This document shows, one piece after another, positions 16,799 to 25,783 of a DNA stretch of 64,000 nt. The DNA comes from Amycolatopsis coloradensis (GTDB lineage: Bacteria > Actinomycetota > Actinomycetes > Mycobacteriales > Pseudonocardiaceae), in the NCBI RefSeq assembly GCF_001953865.1, contig NZ_MQUQ01000015.1:604026-668025 (forward strand), given 5' to 3'. Numbering within the stretch: the stretch's first letter is position 1; the number at the start of each line of letters is the position of its first letter. The position numbers and the translations under genes are program-made. The notes under the pieces are model-generated. The model did not search any database. It was not told the DNA's origin and saw nothing but the letters and a program-made list of their open reading frames with translations.

Positions 16799-17739
16799 TC
16801 AGGAGACTTCGTTCACCGGAGCCGCGAAGGTGTTGCACGCCGAAGTGTCCTTCGCGTTGAAGCCGCGCTTCTGCCACAACGCGGCGTTCTTCGCCGAACC
16901 GTGGGTTTCGCTGTCCGAAGCCTCGAACCCGGACCGTTTGAGCGGGGCGAGCAGCTTGACGGGGATCGAGCCGCGGCCGGCGGCGTTGGCCAGGAACAGC
17001 GTGCTGAAGCAGTCGGCCTGGAGTTCGAGCCGCCTGCTCAGCTCGAGGATCTTCGTCTGGTCGCCGCCGGCCTCGCGGTAGAGCGCGTCGTGCTTCGACA
17101 TGATGCCGGACTGCTCCTGGACGTGGTGCCCGTACTCGTGGGCGAGCAGGAACAGCTGGGTCAGCAGGTCGGGGCCGCCGTATTCGAGCTGCCTCGGCAG
17201 CGGGACGAAGATCGTCGCGCCCTCGGAGCAGTAGAAACCCATGGCCTCCGCGGCGGGCGGAGGAGCGCCGCAAGGAGTGGTCTTGACGTCGTCGGTGTCG
17301 ACCTCGACCGGGATCCGCGGCTCGTCGACCTGGTCAGGGCGGGATGCCACGCCCGCTCCAGGCAAGGGAGCAGAGCCAAGTAGAAAGACTCCAGCTTCTC
17401 CTTCGCGCGACCGAGCCTCGGCAGCTCGCAGGTCACCTTCGGCATGGTCACACCAGGAGCGACGAGAGGATTGCCCGCCGTCTCGTACTTGCGGGTCGGC
17501 ACGGGCGGCCGTGAGGCGGAGGACGTCGAAGGCGCCGAGGCGGTCGGCTGTCGAGGCTGGACGGAGCCCGCCCTCGACTGCTTCACGCCGCCCACCACCA
17601 GCGCGGCCACGACCAGCATCACCGCCATGAACACGGCGAACAGGACGACGGTGATCCACACCGTCGAACGCTGCTCCCGATGGTCTTCGGCGGGAGGCGC
17701 CCACGCCGGTCTTTCGCCGGAATCATCCGGTGTCGTCAT
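16799..17739 (-). pseudogene. Neutral zinc metallopeptidase (YpfJ-like), frameshifted
   Basis: The 5' part (start ATG 17739 with GGGGA upstream) encodes a short cytoplasmic tail, one membrane segment at about residues 29-54 and a Pro/Ser linker, and runs to CLERAWHPAL. There the frame changes: the rest of the protein, with metal motif HEYGHHVQ, the QADCFSTL helix and a C-terminal cysteine, continues in another frame from about 17335. Rejoining needs a one-base correction near 17330-17340, giving a protein of about 313 residues. So the gene is either disrupted or carries a sequencing error. The family is a membrane-anchored putative neutral zinc metallopeptidase of unknown substrate. Confidence 0.82.
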
Positions 17740-17893
17740 GCTGTTTCCCCAGTTCGTGCGAAGAGCGGCAGGATACTCGGCGGGGGTGTCATATTCGTCA
17801 CCGTTTCCCCTGGACAGCACGTCAACAGGCCCGAGTCGGTAGCCACTACGCTGGAAGCAATCCCGAACCGGTGTCAAAGAGAGCGGAGCCGAC

Positions 17894-18925
17894 GTGTCTG
17901 TGTCTTCACCTGCCCCAGGTGGTGCCATCGAGGACCTGCGCGCGTCCGTGGGGCTCCAGATCGCCGACGAACAGCTCCTGCGCACCCTCGCGACCGGTCT
18001 CGCCGACGTCGAGAGCCTCCTTCGCGAGGTCGTCCGCAGTGACGTCAAGGCGGTCGAAGACGCCGCTTCGCATCTGGTCGAGGCGGGGGGCAAACGTTTC
18101 CGTCCGCTGTTCACGCTGCTGTCCTCGCAGTTCGGGCCGAAGCAGGGCGACCAGGTGGTCACCGCGGCCGCGGCGGTCGAGCTGGTGCACCTCGCGACGC
18201 TGTACCACGACGACGTGATGGACGAGGCGACGATGCGCCGCGGCGCGGAGAGCGTCAACGCCCGCTGGGACAACACCATCGCGATCCTGACCGGCGACTT
18301 CCTGTTCGCGCACGCCTCGCGGCTGGTCGCGGACCTCGGCACCGACGCGGCCCGGATCATCGCCGAGACCTTCGGTGAGCTGGTCACCGGCCAGATGCGC
18401 GAGACGGTCGGCCCGGCCGACGGTGACGACGCGGTCGAGCACTACCTCACGGTGATCGCGCAGAAGACCGGTTCGCTGATCGCCACCTCCGGCCGTTTCG
18501 GCGGGATGATGTCCGGTGCCCCCGGCGAGTACATCGACGCGCTTCGCCGCTTCGGCGACATCATCGGCACGGCGTTCCAGATCTCCGACGACGTCATCGA
18601 CATCGCGTCGGCCTCGGACGAGCTCGGCAAGGCGCAGGGCACAGACCTCCGCGAGGGTGTCCGCACGCTTCCGATGCTGTACGCGCTGGCCGACCCGGCC
18701 ACCGACCCGCGCCTGGTCGAGCTGCTTTCGGGACCGATCTCGGACGACAAGCTCGTCGCCGAGGCCCTGGATCTGCTGCGGGCCTCGTCCGGACTCGGAC
18801 GCGCACGCGAAACTCTTTCCGACTACGCTCGTCGGGCGCGTGCCGAGCTCGCGGCGCTGCCCGCGTCGCCGGCCCGGGACGCCTGCGAATCGGTCGCCGA
18901 CTACCTGGTCGCGCGAACGCATTAA
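17894..18925 (+). CDS. Polyprenyl diphosphate synthase (long chain)
   Basis: This 343-residue trans-isoprenyl diphosphate synthase has both aspartate-rich motifs: DDVMD at residues 106-110 (first) and DDVID at 232-236 (second). GGKRFRP precedes them at 65-71. It makes the polyprenyl chain that is attached to the menaquinone ring, consistent with the respiratory role of quinone in the adjacent complex I operon. The GTG start at 17894 has GGAGC upstream. The product chain length cannot be assigned by eye; residues before the first motif are the determinant. Confidence 0.92.
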   Translation: MSVSSPAPGGAIEDLRASVGLQIADEQLLRTLATGLADVESLLREVVRSDVKAVEDAASHLVEAGGKRFRPLFTLLSSQFGPKQGDQVVTAAAAVELVHLATLYHDDVMDEATMRRGAESVNARWDNTIAILTGDFLFAHASRLVADLGTDAARIIAETFGELVTGQMRETVGPADGDDAVEHYLTVIAQKTGSLIATSGRFGGMMSGAPGEYIDALRRFGDIIGTAFQISDDVIDIASASDELGKAQGTDLREGVRTLPMLYALADPATDPRLVELLSGPISDDKLVAEALDLLRASSGLGRARETLSDYARRARAELAALPASPARDACESVADYLVARTH

Positions 18926-18940
18926 CAAGGGGCAGGTTAG

Positions 18941-20287
18941 ATGTCCATTTTCGGACAGGTTTGGCTGTGGAGTCTGCTGGCGTTCGTCGTCGGCGCGCTG
19001 CTCACCTGGCTGGTACTGGTGCTTCCCGCGCGCAAGCGCATCCGTGAGCTGGAAGGCTCGCTGGCCACCGTGCACGCCGAGACGTCCCGGTTGCCCGCCG
19101 GAGTGAGCCCCGGCGCGGGGGCGGCCGCCGCCGCGGGCGGGACCGCGTACTTCACGAAGCCGTCGCAGGACGAGCTGGACGAAGAATTCGCGGCCGCCGA
19201 GGAGCCGAAGCCCGAGTACCCCGAGACGCTCACCGAGCAAGAGCCCGCGCAGCTGTGGACCGAACCTGTCGTCGAGGAGGAGCAGCGGACTCCGGAGCCC
19301 GTCCAGGACGTCCACGAGGAACCGGCGCCGGAGCCGGAGCCCGCTCCTGCCCCGACGCAGACCTTCGAGCCCGAAGACGACTACGAGGCCGAGTACCGCA
19401 TCGCGCCCGAGACGGCTGCGGAGCCCGCGCCGGAGGCCCCGGCCGAGCGGACGCAGTTCATCCCGGCAGCCCAGCTGGAACCCGAGCCCGAGCCCGCGAA
19501 CCCGTACGCCGCGGCGGCGACCGAGTACCTCCAGCCCGCGTCGCAGCTGGACGTCGAGCCGGAACCGGAACCGGAGCCCGAGCCTGAGCCCGCCCCGCCG
19601 ATCCTGCCGGGCGAAGGGCCGTACCGGTCCCGCCTGGAGATGCAGCTCGACCCCGAGGGCGTCGAGACGCAGCCGGAGCCGGTCTCGTTGTTCAGCCCCG
19701 CGTCGCGCGTGGAGACGGAGCAGGCGCCCGTTGAAACCAACTGGTTCGAGCGGGAAGAGGAGTTGCAAGACCCACCCGCGTACGCCTTCGGTTCCGACGA
19801 AGAAGCGCGGGCCGGCCTCCTCGACTCGGAGCCCGAGACCCCGGCCGAAGCCACCCAGGTGCTGCCCAAGCGCACACCGCGAGGAGGCGGGGGCGCCGTG
19901 CGCGGCGGTTTCGAGCCGCCGCAGCCGATCCAGCCGTCGATGCGGGCGATCGAGCGCCGCGAGCCGGACCTGTCCGGAGGGCAGAGCGGCTCGCTGTTCG
20001 AGCCCGCCGTCCAGCCCGGTGACGCGATGCCCGCGCCGGAACCCCCGCCCGCGCGGCGGGTCGCCGCTCCCGTGGCCGAGTCCGTCCCGCCCGGCCCGTT
20101 CGGTCCCGGTTCGGCGATGCCGCGCCCGGGCGGTGGTCGTCCCGCCGACGACTTCGCGGTCAAGGCCAGCGTGACGGCCTTGCGGTACTGCACCGAGGAC
20201 TCGCCTCAGTTCCCGAAGATGGTCGCCGAGGTGTGGTTCCGGTCCGCCTCGGACGCGGAGCGCGTGGGGTTCCGCCCCCTCGGCTGA
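18941..20287 (+). CDS. Membrane-anchored acidic protein with C-terminal sunset domain
   Basis: This is a 448-residue protein. Residues 5-30 form one membrane helix. Residues 60 to about 370 are a long low-complexity region rich in Glu, Pro and Ala, with many EPEPEP-type runs. The last 50 residues (from about 400) form a compact domain: DDFAVKAS, then YCTEDSPQFPKMVAEVWF, then SDAERVGF. This fits the sunset domain seen in actinobacterial proteins. It starts 15 bases after the polyprenyl synthase gene. The function is unknown; the disordered acidic stretch suggests a tether on the cytoplasmic face of the membrane. Confidence 0.78.
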   Translation: MSIFGQVWLWSLLAFVVGALLTWLVLVLPARKRIRELEGSLATVHAETSRLPAGVSPGAGAAAAAGGTAYFTKPSQDELDEEFAAAEEPKPEYPETLTEQEPAQLWTEPVVEEEQRTPEPVQDVHEEPAPEPEPAPAPTQTFEPEDDYEAEYRIAPETAAEPAPEAPAERTQFIPAAQLEPEPEPANPYAAAATEYLQPASQLDVEPEPEPEPEPEPAPPILPGEGPYRSRLEMQLDPEGVETQPEPVSLFSPASRVETEQAPVETNWFEREEELQDPPAYAFGSDEEARAGLLDSEPETPAEATQVLPKRTPRGGGGAVRGGFEPPQPIQPSMRAIERREPDLSGGQSGSLFEPAVQPGDAMPAPEPPPARRVAAPVAESVPPGPFGPGSAMPRPGGGRPADDFAVKASVTALRYCTEDSPQFPKMVAEVWFRSASDAERVGFRPLG

Positions 20288-20303
20288 GTCCCGGACGTGA
20301 GAG

Positions 20304-21371
20304 CTAGCTGACGACGGTCCAGGTGTCCTTGCCGCGAAGCAGCGATTGCAGGTTCGGCTTCTTCGCCGCGCGCGCCTCCTCGACCTGGGCACGTGCCTGG
20401 TCGTCGTAGGTCGGCCGCGAGACCTGACGCAGGATGCCGGTCGGCACGTGGTTCAGGTTCTGGTCACCGATCCGCGACAGCGCGAACGCGTAAGCCGTGT
20501 CCGGGATCGTCGGGTCGTGCACGACGAGGTTCTCCTCGCCGATGTTCGCGACCTTCCCGACTTCCAGCCCGCCCCAGCCACCCCGCGTGACGCCGTATTC
20601 GCCCTGCGGGCCGAACTTGATCGGCTCACCGCTCCGCAGCGGGATGAGCCTGTTCGCGGCCTCGTCCTTGTCCTTGAGGACGTCGAACGCGCCGTCGTTG
20701 AAGATCGGGCAGTTCTGGTAGATCTCCACCAAGGCCGAACCGCGGTGCCTCGCGGCGGCCTCCAGCACCTCGGTGAGGCCCTTGCGGTCCGAGTCGAGCG
20801 CGCGGCCCACGAACGACGCTTCGGCGCCGATCGCCAGCGAGAGCGGGTTGAACGGGGTGTCGACCGAGCCCATCGGGGTGGACTTGGTGACCATGCCCGG
20901 CCCGGACGTCGGCGAGTACTGACCCTTGGTGAGGCCGTAGATCCGGTTGTTGAACAGCAGGATCTTGATGTTCACGTTGCGCCGCAACGCGTGGATCAGG
21001 TGGTTGCCGCCGATGGACAGCGCGTCGCCGTCACCGGTGACGACCCACACCGACAGGTCCGGCCGCGCGGTCGCGAGACCGGTCGCGATCGACGGCGCGC
21101 GGCCGTGGATCGAGTGCATGCCGTAGGTGTTGAGGTAGTACGGGAACCGGGACGAGCACCCGATGCCCGAGATGAACACGATGTTCTCGCGCTTGAGGCC
21201 CAGCGTCGGCAGAAAGGACTGCACGGCGTTGAGCACGACGTAGTCACCGCAGCCGGGACACCAGCGGACCTCTTGGTCCGACTTGTAGTCCTTCGCCTTC
21301 TGCGGTTCGGTTTCGGCCGGGACGAGGTCCAAGCCGCCGAGAGTAGGAATCCCCAGGTCAATCGCGGTCAC
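20304..21371 (-). CDS. korB: 2-oxoacid:ferredoxin oxidoreductase, beta subunit
   Basis: This 355-residue thiamine-diphosphate subunit of the KorAB type oxidises 2-oxoglutarate to succinyl-CoA with ferredoxin as acceptor. It has the WCPGCGDY cluster region at residues 37-43 (Cys38, Cys41), further cysteines in GIGCSSR, and the ThDP motif GDGDALSIGGNH. The GTG start overlaps the korA stop in GTGA, so the subunits are co-translated. In actinobacteria this oxygen-tolerant enzyme can replace or bypass the 2-oxoglutarate dehydrogenase complex. Confidence 0.93.
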   Translation of the reverse strand: MTAIDLGIPTLGGLDLVPAETEPQKAKDYKSDQEVRWCPGCGDYVVLNAVQSFLPTLGLKRENIVFISGIGCSSRFPYYLNTYGMHSIHGRAPSIATGLATARPDLSVWVVTGDGDALSIGGNHLIHALRRNVNIKILLFNNRIYGLTKGQYSPTSGPGMVTKSTPMGSVDTPFNPLSLAIGAEASFVGRALDSDRKGLTEVLEAAARHRGSALVEIYQNCPIFNDGAFDVLKDKDEAANRLIPLRSGEPIKFGPQGEYGVTRGGWGGLEVGKVANIGEENLVVHDPTIPDTAYAFALSRIGDQNLNHVPTGILRQVSRPTYDDQARAQVEEARAAKKPNLQSLLRGKDTWTVVS

Positions 21372-23275
21372 TTCGCCGCCTCCGTACTGCTGATGATCTC
21401 CGTGAACACGCCTTGCAGCTCCTCTGCCTTGAAGGGCAGCCCGGCGACCTTCGTGTACGACTTCACGTCCACGAGGTACTTCGCCCTCAAGAGCATCGAG
21501 AGCTGGCCGAGGTTCATTTCAGGGACGACCACGGTGTCGTACGAACGGAGTACGTCACCCAGGTTCCCCGGGAACGGGTTGAGGTGCCGAAGATGCGCCT
21601 GCGCGATCGGCATGCCCTCCTTGCGGACGCGGCGGCACGCGGCGCCGATGGGCCCGTAGGAGGAACCCCAGCCGAGCGCCAGGACGCGGGCCTTGCCGCC
21701 GCTCGGGTCGTCGACGACGAGGTCGCGTACGTCGATGCCGTCGATCTTGGCCTGCCGCAGGCGGACCATCTTCTCGTGGTTGTCCGGGTCGTAAGAGATG
21801 TGGCCGGTCTTGTCGGCCTTCTCCAGCCCGCCGATGCGGTGCTGAAGACCGGGCGCGCCCGGCACCGCCCATGCGCGGGCGAGGGTTTCGGGGTCGCGGA
21901 CATACGGCCAGAACTCCCCGGAATCGTCCTCGGCATTCGGCTCGGTGGCGAATTCCACGCGCAGCTCCGGCAGCGTCTCGACGTCCGGGATCAGCCACGG
22001 CTCGGAGCCGTTCGCGATCGCGCCGTCCGACAGCAGGAAAACCGGCGTCCGGTACTTCAGCGCGATCCGGGTGGCCTCCAGTGCCGCGTCGAAGCAGTCC
22101 GCGGGGGACAGCGGCGCGACGATCGGGACCGGGGACTCGCCGTTGCGGCCGAACATCGCCTGCAACAGGTCGGCCTGCTCGGTCTTGGTCGGCAGCCCGG
22201 TCGACGGGCCGCCGCGCTGGACGTCGACCACGACCAGCGGCAGCTCGGTCATCACCGCGAGGCCGATGGCTTCGGACTTCAGCGCGACACCGGGACCGGA
22301 CGTGGACGTGACGCCCAGCGCACCGCCGTAGGAGGCGCCGAGCGCCGCGCCGATACCGGCGATCTCGTCCTCGGCCTGGAAGGTGAGGATGCCGTAGTTC
22401 TTGTGCTTGGACAGCTCGTGGAGGATGTCCGACGCCGGGGTGATCGGGTACGTGCCCAGCAGGATCTGCAGGCCGGACTGCTGCCCGGCGGCGATCAGCC
22501 CGTACGCCAGCGCGGTGTTCCCGGTGATCTGGCGGTACGTGCCCTGGTTCAGCTTCGCCGGCGCGACCTCGTACGTCGTCGCGAACGACTCCGTCGTCTC
22601 GCCGTAGTTCCACCCCGCGCGGAAGGCCAGGATGTTGGCCTCGGCGATGTCGGACTTCTTGGCGAACTTCTCGCGCAGGAACCGTTCCGTGCCTTCGGTC
22701 GGCCGGTGGTACATCCACGAGAGCAGCCCGAGCGCGAACATGTTCTTCGCGCGTTCGGCGTCCTTTTTGGACAGTCCGGTCTCTTCGAGCGCGCCCCTGG
22801 TCAACGTCGACATGGCCACCCGGTGGACTTGATAGGCCGAAAGGGTGTCGTCGTCGAGCGGATCGTGCTCGAAGCCGACCTTGACCAGGTTCCGCTTCGT
22901 GAACTCGTCGGTGTTCAGGATGATCGTCCCGCCTGACGGGACATCGGCGAGGTTCGCCTTCAGCGCGGCGGGGTTCATCGCGACCAGGACGTCCGGCCGG
23001 TCGCCCGGCGTCAGGATGTCGTAGTCGGCGAAGTGCACCTGGAAGCTCGAGACGCCCGGGATGGTTCCCTGTGGCGCGCGGATCTCCGCGGGGAAGTTCG
23101 GCATGGTGGACAGGTCGTTGCCGAAGGCCGCGGCCTCCGAGGTGAACCTGTCGCCCGTCAACTGCATCCCGTCACCGGAATCGCCGGCGAACCGGATGAC
23201 CACCCGGTCCAGTTTGGCGACCTCGGTGGGCCGGACGGCCGACAAGGAGCCGTTGCCGTTCGCACTCGTGCTCAT
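21368..23275 (-). CDS. korA: 2-oxoacid:ferredoxin oxidoreductase, alpha subunit (fused gamma-alpha)
   Basis: This 635-residue subunit has the gamma domain at the N-terminus (RFAGDSGDGMQLTGDRF, about residues 28-44) followed by the alpha/pyrimidine-binding domain, the layout of KorA. Conserved pieces are YPITPASDI, AEDEIAGIGAALGASYGG and TSTSGPG. It couples to korB through a 4-base overlap. The 289-base upstream gap contains a candidate operator and must hold the promoter. Confidence 0.93.
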   Translation of the reverse strand: MSTSANGNGSLSAVRPTEVAKLDRVVIRFAGDSGDGMQLTGDRFTSEAAAFGNDLSTMPNFPAEIRAPQGTIPGVSSFQVHFADYDILTPGDRPDVLVAMNPAALKANLADVPSGGTIILNTDEFTKRNLVKVGFEHDPLDDDTLSAYQVHRVAMSTLTRGALEETGLSKKDAERAKNMFALGLLSWMYHRPTEGTERFLREKFAKKSDIAEANILAFRAGWNYGETTESFATTYEVAPAKLNQGTYRQITGNTALAYGLIAAGQQSGLQILLGTYPITPASDILHELSKHKNYGILTFQAEDEIAGIGAALGASYGGALGVTSTSGPGVALKSEAIGLAVMTELPLVVVDVQRGGPSTGLPTKTEQADLLQAMFGRNGESPVPIVAPLSPADCFDAALEATRIALKYRTPVFLLSDGAIANGSEPWLIPDVETLPELRVEFATEPNAEDDSGEFWPYVRDPETLARAWAVPGAPGLQHRIGGLEKADKTGHISYDPDNHEKMVRLRQAKIDGIDVRDLVVDDPSGGKARVLALGWGSSYGPIGAACRRVRKEGMPIAQAHLRHLNPFPGNLGDVLRSYDTVVVPEMNLGQLSMLLRAKYLVDVKSYTKVAGLPFKAEELQGVFTEIISSTEAAK

Positions 23276-23564
23276 AGGTCAGGGAATCCCTCTCTCCCGA
23301 CGTGCGCGGTCCCGGCGATGCCGGGTATCCGACGCCTCGCCCGGCGATGTCGGCCAGGTCACAGGTGTCCTGTCCCGAGGTTAGTCCTCGCGACACTTCC
23401 CAGGTTGCCCGCGAATGCGGCCTTGACCTACTTCTCGAGTGTCCTGAGCTCGTCGCTGAGCGGGGGTTTTCCGGTTTAGGTGTTACCGATGGTAACGGTT
23501 AACGACGCGACTCGATTGTGAGCCGTATCTCCTTCCAGCGTAGTGAAGTCTGCTCGAGGAATGG
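23276..23564 (-). promoter_or_regulatory. korAB upstream region with a small palindromic site
   Basis: This 289-base gap contains no credible gene. The inverted repeat GTTACC-gat-GGTAAC (23482-23496) lies in a stretch of lower GC (TTTAGGTGTTACCGATGG) and could be a regulator-binding site about 210 bases upstream of korA. No terminator for upstream genes is evident. Low certainty. Confidence 0.35.
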
Positions 23565-24317
23565 TCATCGGCCGCTGATTCTTGCTTTTAGCCGGTCGAG
23601 ACGTTCGGCGAAAGCGGGTCCGGTGAGTGACTTCAGCTGCGGCGCGATCTCGGCGTCGACGGCGGCCGAATGATCGGTCAACGAAGCGGTGTGCCGAAGC
23701 GTGCGCTTCGTCGCGAGGAGGACGTCGCGAGGCGCGTCGACGGCGGGTTGTGCCAGCTCACGGGCGGCCTCGACCAGATCTCCCTCGGCGAGGCGGAGCG
23801 CGAGCCCGGCTTCGACAGCGGCTTCGGCGCCGACGACTTCTCCGAAGAGAGTCATCGCCGCGGCCTTCTGTGGGCCGACGAGCCGCTGGATCATCCAGGT
23901 CATCCCGCCGCCGGGGTGGATGCCCAAATCGAGAAATCTGGCCACGAACTTCGCCTTGGCTCCCACGATGCGGACGTCCGCGGCGAGCGCGAGGTTCAGT
24001 CCGGCGCCGACGGCCGCCCCGCCGACCGCCGCGATCGTCGGCAGGGAACACCTGGCCACCGAGAGAAAGCCGTCGTAAACGGCGCGGAGCCCGTCCTCCC
24101 GCGCGCCGGCGAGAATGTCGAGGTCCGCGCCGGCGCAGAAGGCCGGTGGCGCACCGGTGATGACCAGTGCGTGGACACTTTCGTCGGCTTCGGCCCTCGC
24201 GACGGCCTCGGCCAGCTGGGCGGACAAGGTGAGGGTCAGGGCGTTGCGGGTCGCGGGCGCGTCGATGGTGAGCACGGCGACGCCGCCGTCATGGCTGGAG
24301 CGGATCTGGTCGGTCAC
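23565..24317 (-). CDS. Enoyl-CoA hydratase/isomerase family protein
   Basis: This 250-residue crotonase-fold protein hydrates or isomerises acyl-CoA thioesters. Recognisable are ALVITGAPPAFCAGADLDIL (acyl-CoA oxyanion-hole region, about residues 50-69) and GGAAVGAGLNLALAADVRIVG (second oxyanion region, about 96-116). The classical catalytic glutamates are not evident at both positions, so the precise substrate is open. GTG start at 24317, 13 bases after the stop of the Lrp-type regulator, probably in the same transcript. Confidence 0.88.
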   Translation of the reverse strand: MTDQIRSSHDGGVAVLTIDAPATRNALTLTLSAQLAEAVARAEADESVHALVITGAPPAFCAGADLDILAGAREDGLRAVYDGFLSVARCSLPTIAAVGGAAVGAGLNLALAADVRIVGAKAKFVARFLDLGIHPGGGMTWMIQRLVGPQKAAAMTLFGEVVGAEAAVEAGLALRLAEGDLVEAARELAQPAVDAPRDVLLATKRTLRHTASLTDHSAAVDAEIAPQLKSLTGPAFAERLDRLKARISGR

Positions 24318-24330
24318 GCGGTCGAGGGTG

Positions 24331-24777
24331 TCATGCCTCGGGGGTGGGCGGGCGCTCCAGCAACCGGGAAAGGACGACGGTGGAGACCGTGCGGTCGACG
24401 ATCTCCAGCCCCCGCAGCCGCTCCAGCGCGGTCTCCAGATGGTGGATGTCCGAAGCGCGCAGATGGACGATGGCGTCGGCCGCGCCGGAGACCGTGTAGG
24501 CCGCGACGACCTCCGGCAACGGCTCCAGCCTGGCGCGGATCCGGGCCGGGGTGATGTTGCCGTTGCAGGTCATCTCGACGAACGCCTCGGTGCCCCAGCC
24601 CAGCGCCTCGGGGTCGACGACCGCGGTGAAACCGCGCAGGACCCCGGTTTCGAGCAGTCTGTCGACCCGTCTCTTCACCGCGGGCGCGGACAGACCGACG
24701 ACTTTGCCGATGTCGGCGTAGCTGGACCTCGCGTTGGCCATCAGACAAGAAACGATTCGCTGGTCGATGGTGTTCAC
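24331..24777 (-). CDS. Lrp/AsnC-family regulator
   Basis: This 148-residue feast/famine regulator has an N-terminal HTH (IDQRIVSCLMANARSSYADIG, then LSAPAVKRRVDRLLETG) followed by the ligand-sensing RAM domain. I prefer the GTG at 24777 over a TTG two codons upstream, as family members start directly before NTIDQ. The gene is divergent from the dimethylargininase-like gene across about 74 bases, the usual geometry for an Lrp protein controlling an adjacent amino-acid gene. The pairing resembles, as far as I recall, the Rv2324 and Rv2323c pair in Mycobacterium tuberculosis. Confidence 0.88.
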   Translation of the reverse strand: MNTIDQRIVSCLMANARSSYADIGKVVGLSAPAVKRRVDRLLETGVLRGFTAVVDPEALGWGTEAFVEMTCNGNITPARIRARLEPLPEVVAAYTVSGAADAIVHLRASDIHHLETALERLRGLEIVDRTVSTVVLSRLLERPPTPEA

Positions 24778-24851
24778 ACGCAATGTTTAGCAGGTATATG
24801 CGCAGCGAACAGCGATTGATTGCGGAATTAGGGGAGACTTACCCTTCGTGT
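24778..24851. promoter_or_regulatory. Lrp / dimethylargininase divergent promoter region
   Basis: A 74-base spacer between two divergent genes, with AT-richer composition. The inverted hexamer CGCAAT (24779-24784) and ATTGCG (24819-24824) flank AT-rich sequence, a plausible binding site for the Lrp-type protein. GGGGAGA precedes the dimethylargininase start by 13 bases. Confidence 0.4.
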
Positions 24852-25694
24852 ATGCCGGTACTAGAGCAGCCCCGTGTGCCCACGACGCGTCGCTACCTCA
24901 TGTGCCCGCCGCGGTACTTCGCGGTGGATTACGTCATCAACCCGTGGATGGACCCTTCCGTCCCGGTCAGCGTCGACACCGCGATGGCGCAATGGACCGA
25001 ACTCCGTGACACCTACCGCCGCCTCGGCCACACCGTCGAGGAGATCGACGCCCAGCCCGGACTGCCGGACATGGTCTTCGCCGCGAACTCCGGCACCGTC
25101 GTCGACGGCCGCGTCCTCGGCTCCCGGTTCCGTGCCCCGCAGCGCACCGCCGAGGCCGAGCACTTCCGCCGCTGGTTCGTCGAGCACGGCTACCGCGACA
25201 TCACCATGCCGGAGAAGATCAACGAGGCCGAAGGGGACTTCGCCTGGACCGGCAAGGTCCTGCTCGCCGGCACCGGCTTCCGGACCGACCCGGCCGCGCA
25301 CTCCGAAGCGCAGGAGGTCCTCGGCGTCCCGGTCGTCTCCCTGCGGCTGATCGACCCGAGCTACTACCACCTCGACACCGCGCTCTTCGTGCTCGCCGAG
25401 GCCACCGACACCGCGCCCGCCCAACTCGCCTACTTCCCGGAAGCGTTTTCGGCCGGGTCGCGGAAGGTGCTGGAGCGGATGTTCCCCGACGCCGTGATCG
25501 CGGGCCGTGCCGACGCGGAATGCTTCGGGCTGAACGGGGTGTCCGACGGCCGCAACGTCGTCCTGCCGGTCGAAGCGACCGGTTTGGCGTCGCGGCTCAC
25601 CGAACGTGGCTACGAGGTCGTCTTCGTCGACATCTCGGAGCTCAGGAAGGCGGGCGGCGGCCCGAAGTGCTGCACCCTGGAGATCCGCAAGTAA
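24852..25694 (+). CDS. Dimethylargininase-like (DDAH/arginine deiminase superfamily) enzyme
   Basis: This 280-residue guanidine-modifying enzyme has the family's catalytic set: Glu127 in EGDF, His173 in SYYHLDTAL and a C-terminal cysteine in GGGPKCCTLE (Cys273 or Cys274). Such enzymes hydrolyse N-methylated arginine or related guanidino compounds to citrulline and an amine; arginine or ornithine metabolism is likely. I start at ATG 24852, because upstream codons would run into the promoter with the divergent Lrp gene. No ornithine aminotransferase gene (rocD), often adjacent in this lineage, is seen. Confidence 0.83.
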   Translation: MPVLEQPRVPTTRRYLMCPPRYFAVDYVINPWMDPSVPVSVDTAMAQWTELRDTYRRLGHTVEEIDAQPGLPDMVFAANSGTVVDGRVLGSRFRAPQRTAEAEHFRRWFVEHGYRDITMPEKINEAEGDFAWTGKVLLAGTGFRTDPAAHSEAQEVLGVPVVSLRLIDPSYYHLDTALFVLAEATDTAPAQLAYFPEAFSAGSRKVLERMFPDAVIAGRADAECFGLNGVSDGRNVVLPVEATGLASRLTERGYEVVFVDISELRKAGGGPKCCTLEIRK

Positions 25695-25783
25695 TCCGTT
25701 CGTGGACACCTTGCGCGATCATGTAACTACTCCATTCGCCAATGCGATTAATCGGGAAACACTCGGTCCCGAATGAGGTGCGG

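Noticed and set aside
17161..18387. A minus-strand reading that continues from the metallopeptidase into the start of the polyprenyl synthase gene
   Set aside because: Only the part from 17739 downward is the peptidase; upstream it is antisense to the clear DDXXD prenyl synthase, with no Shine-Dalgarno.
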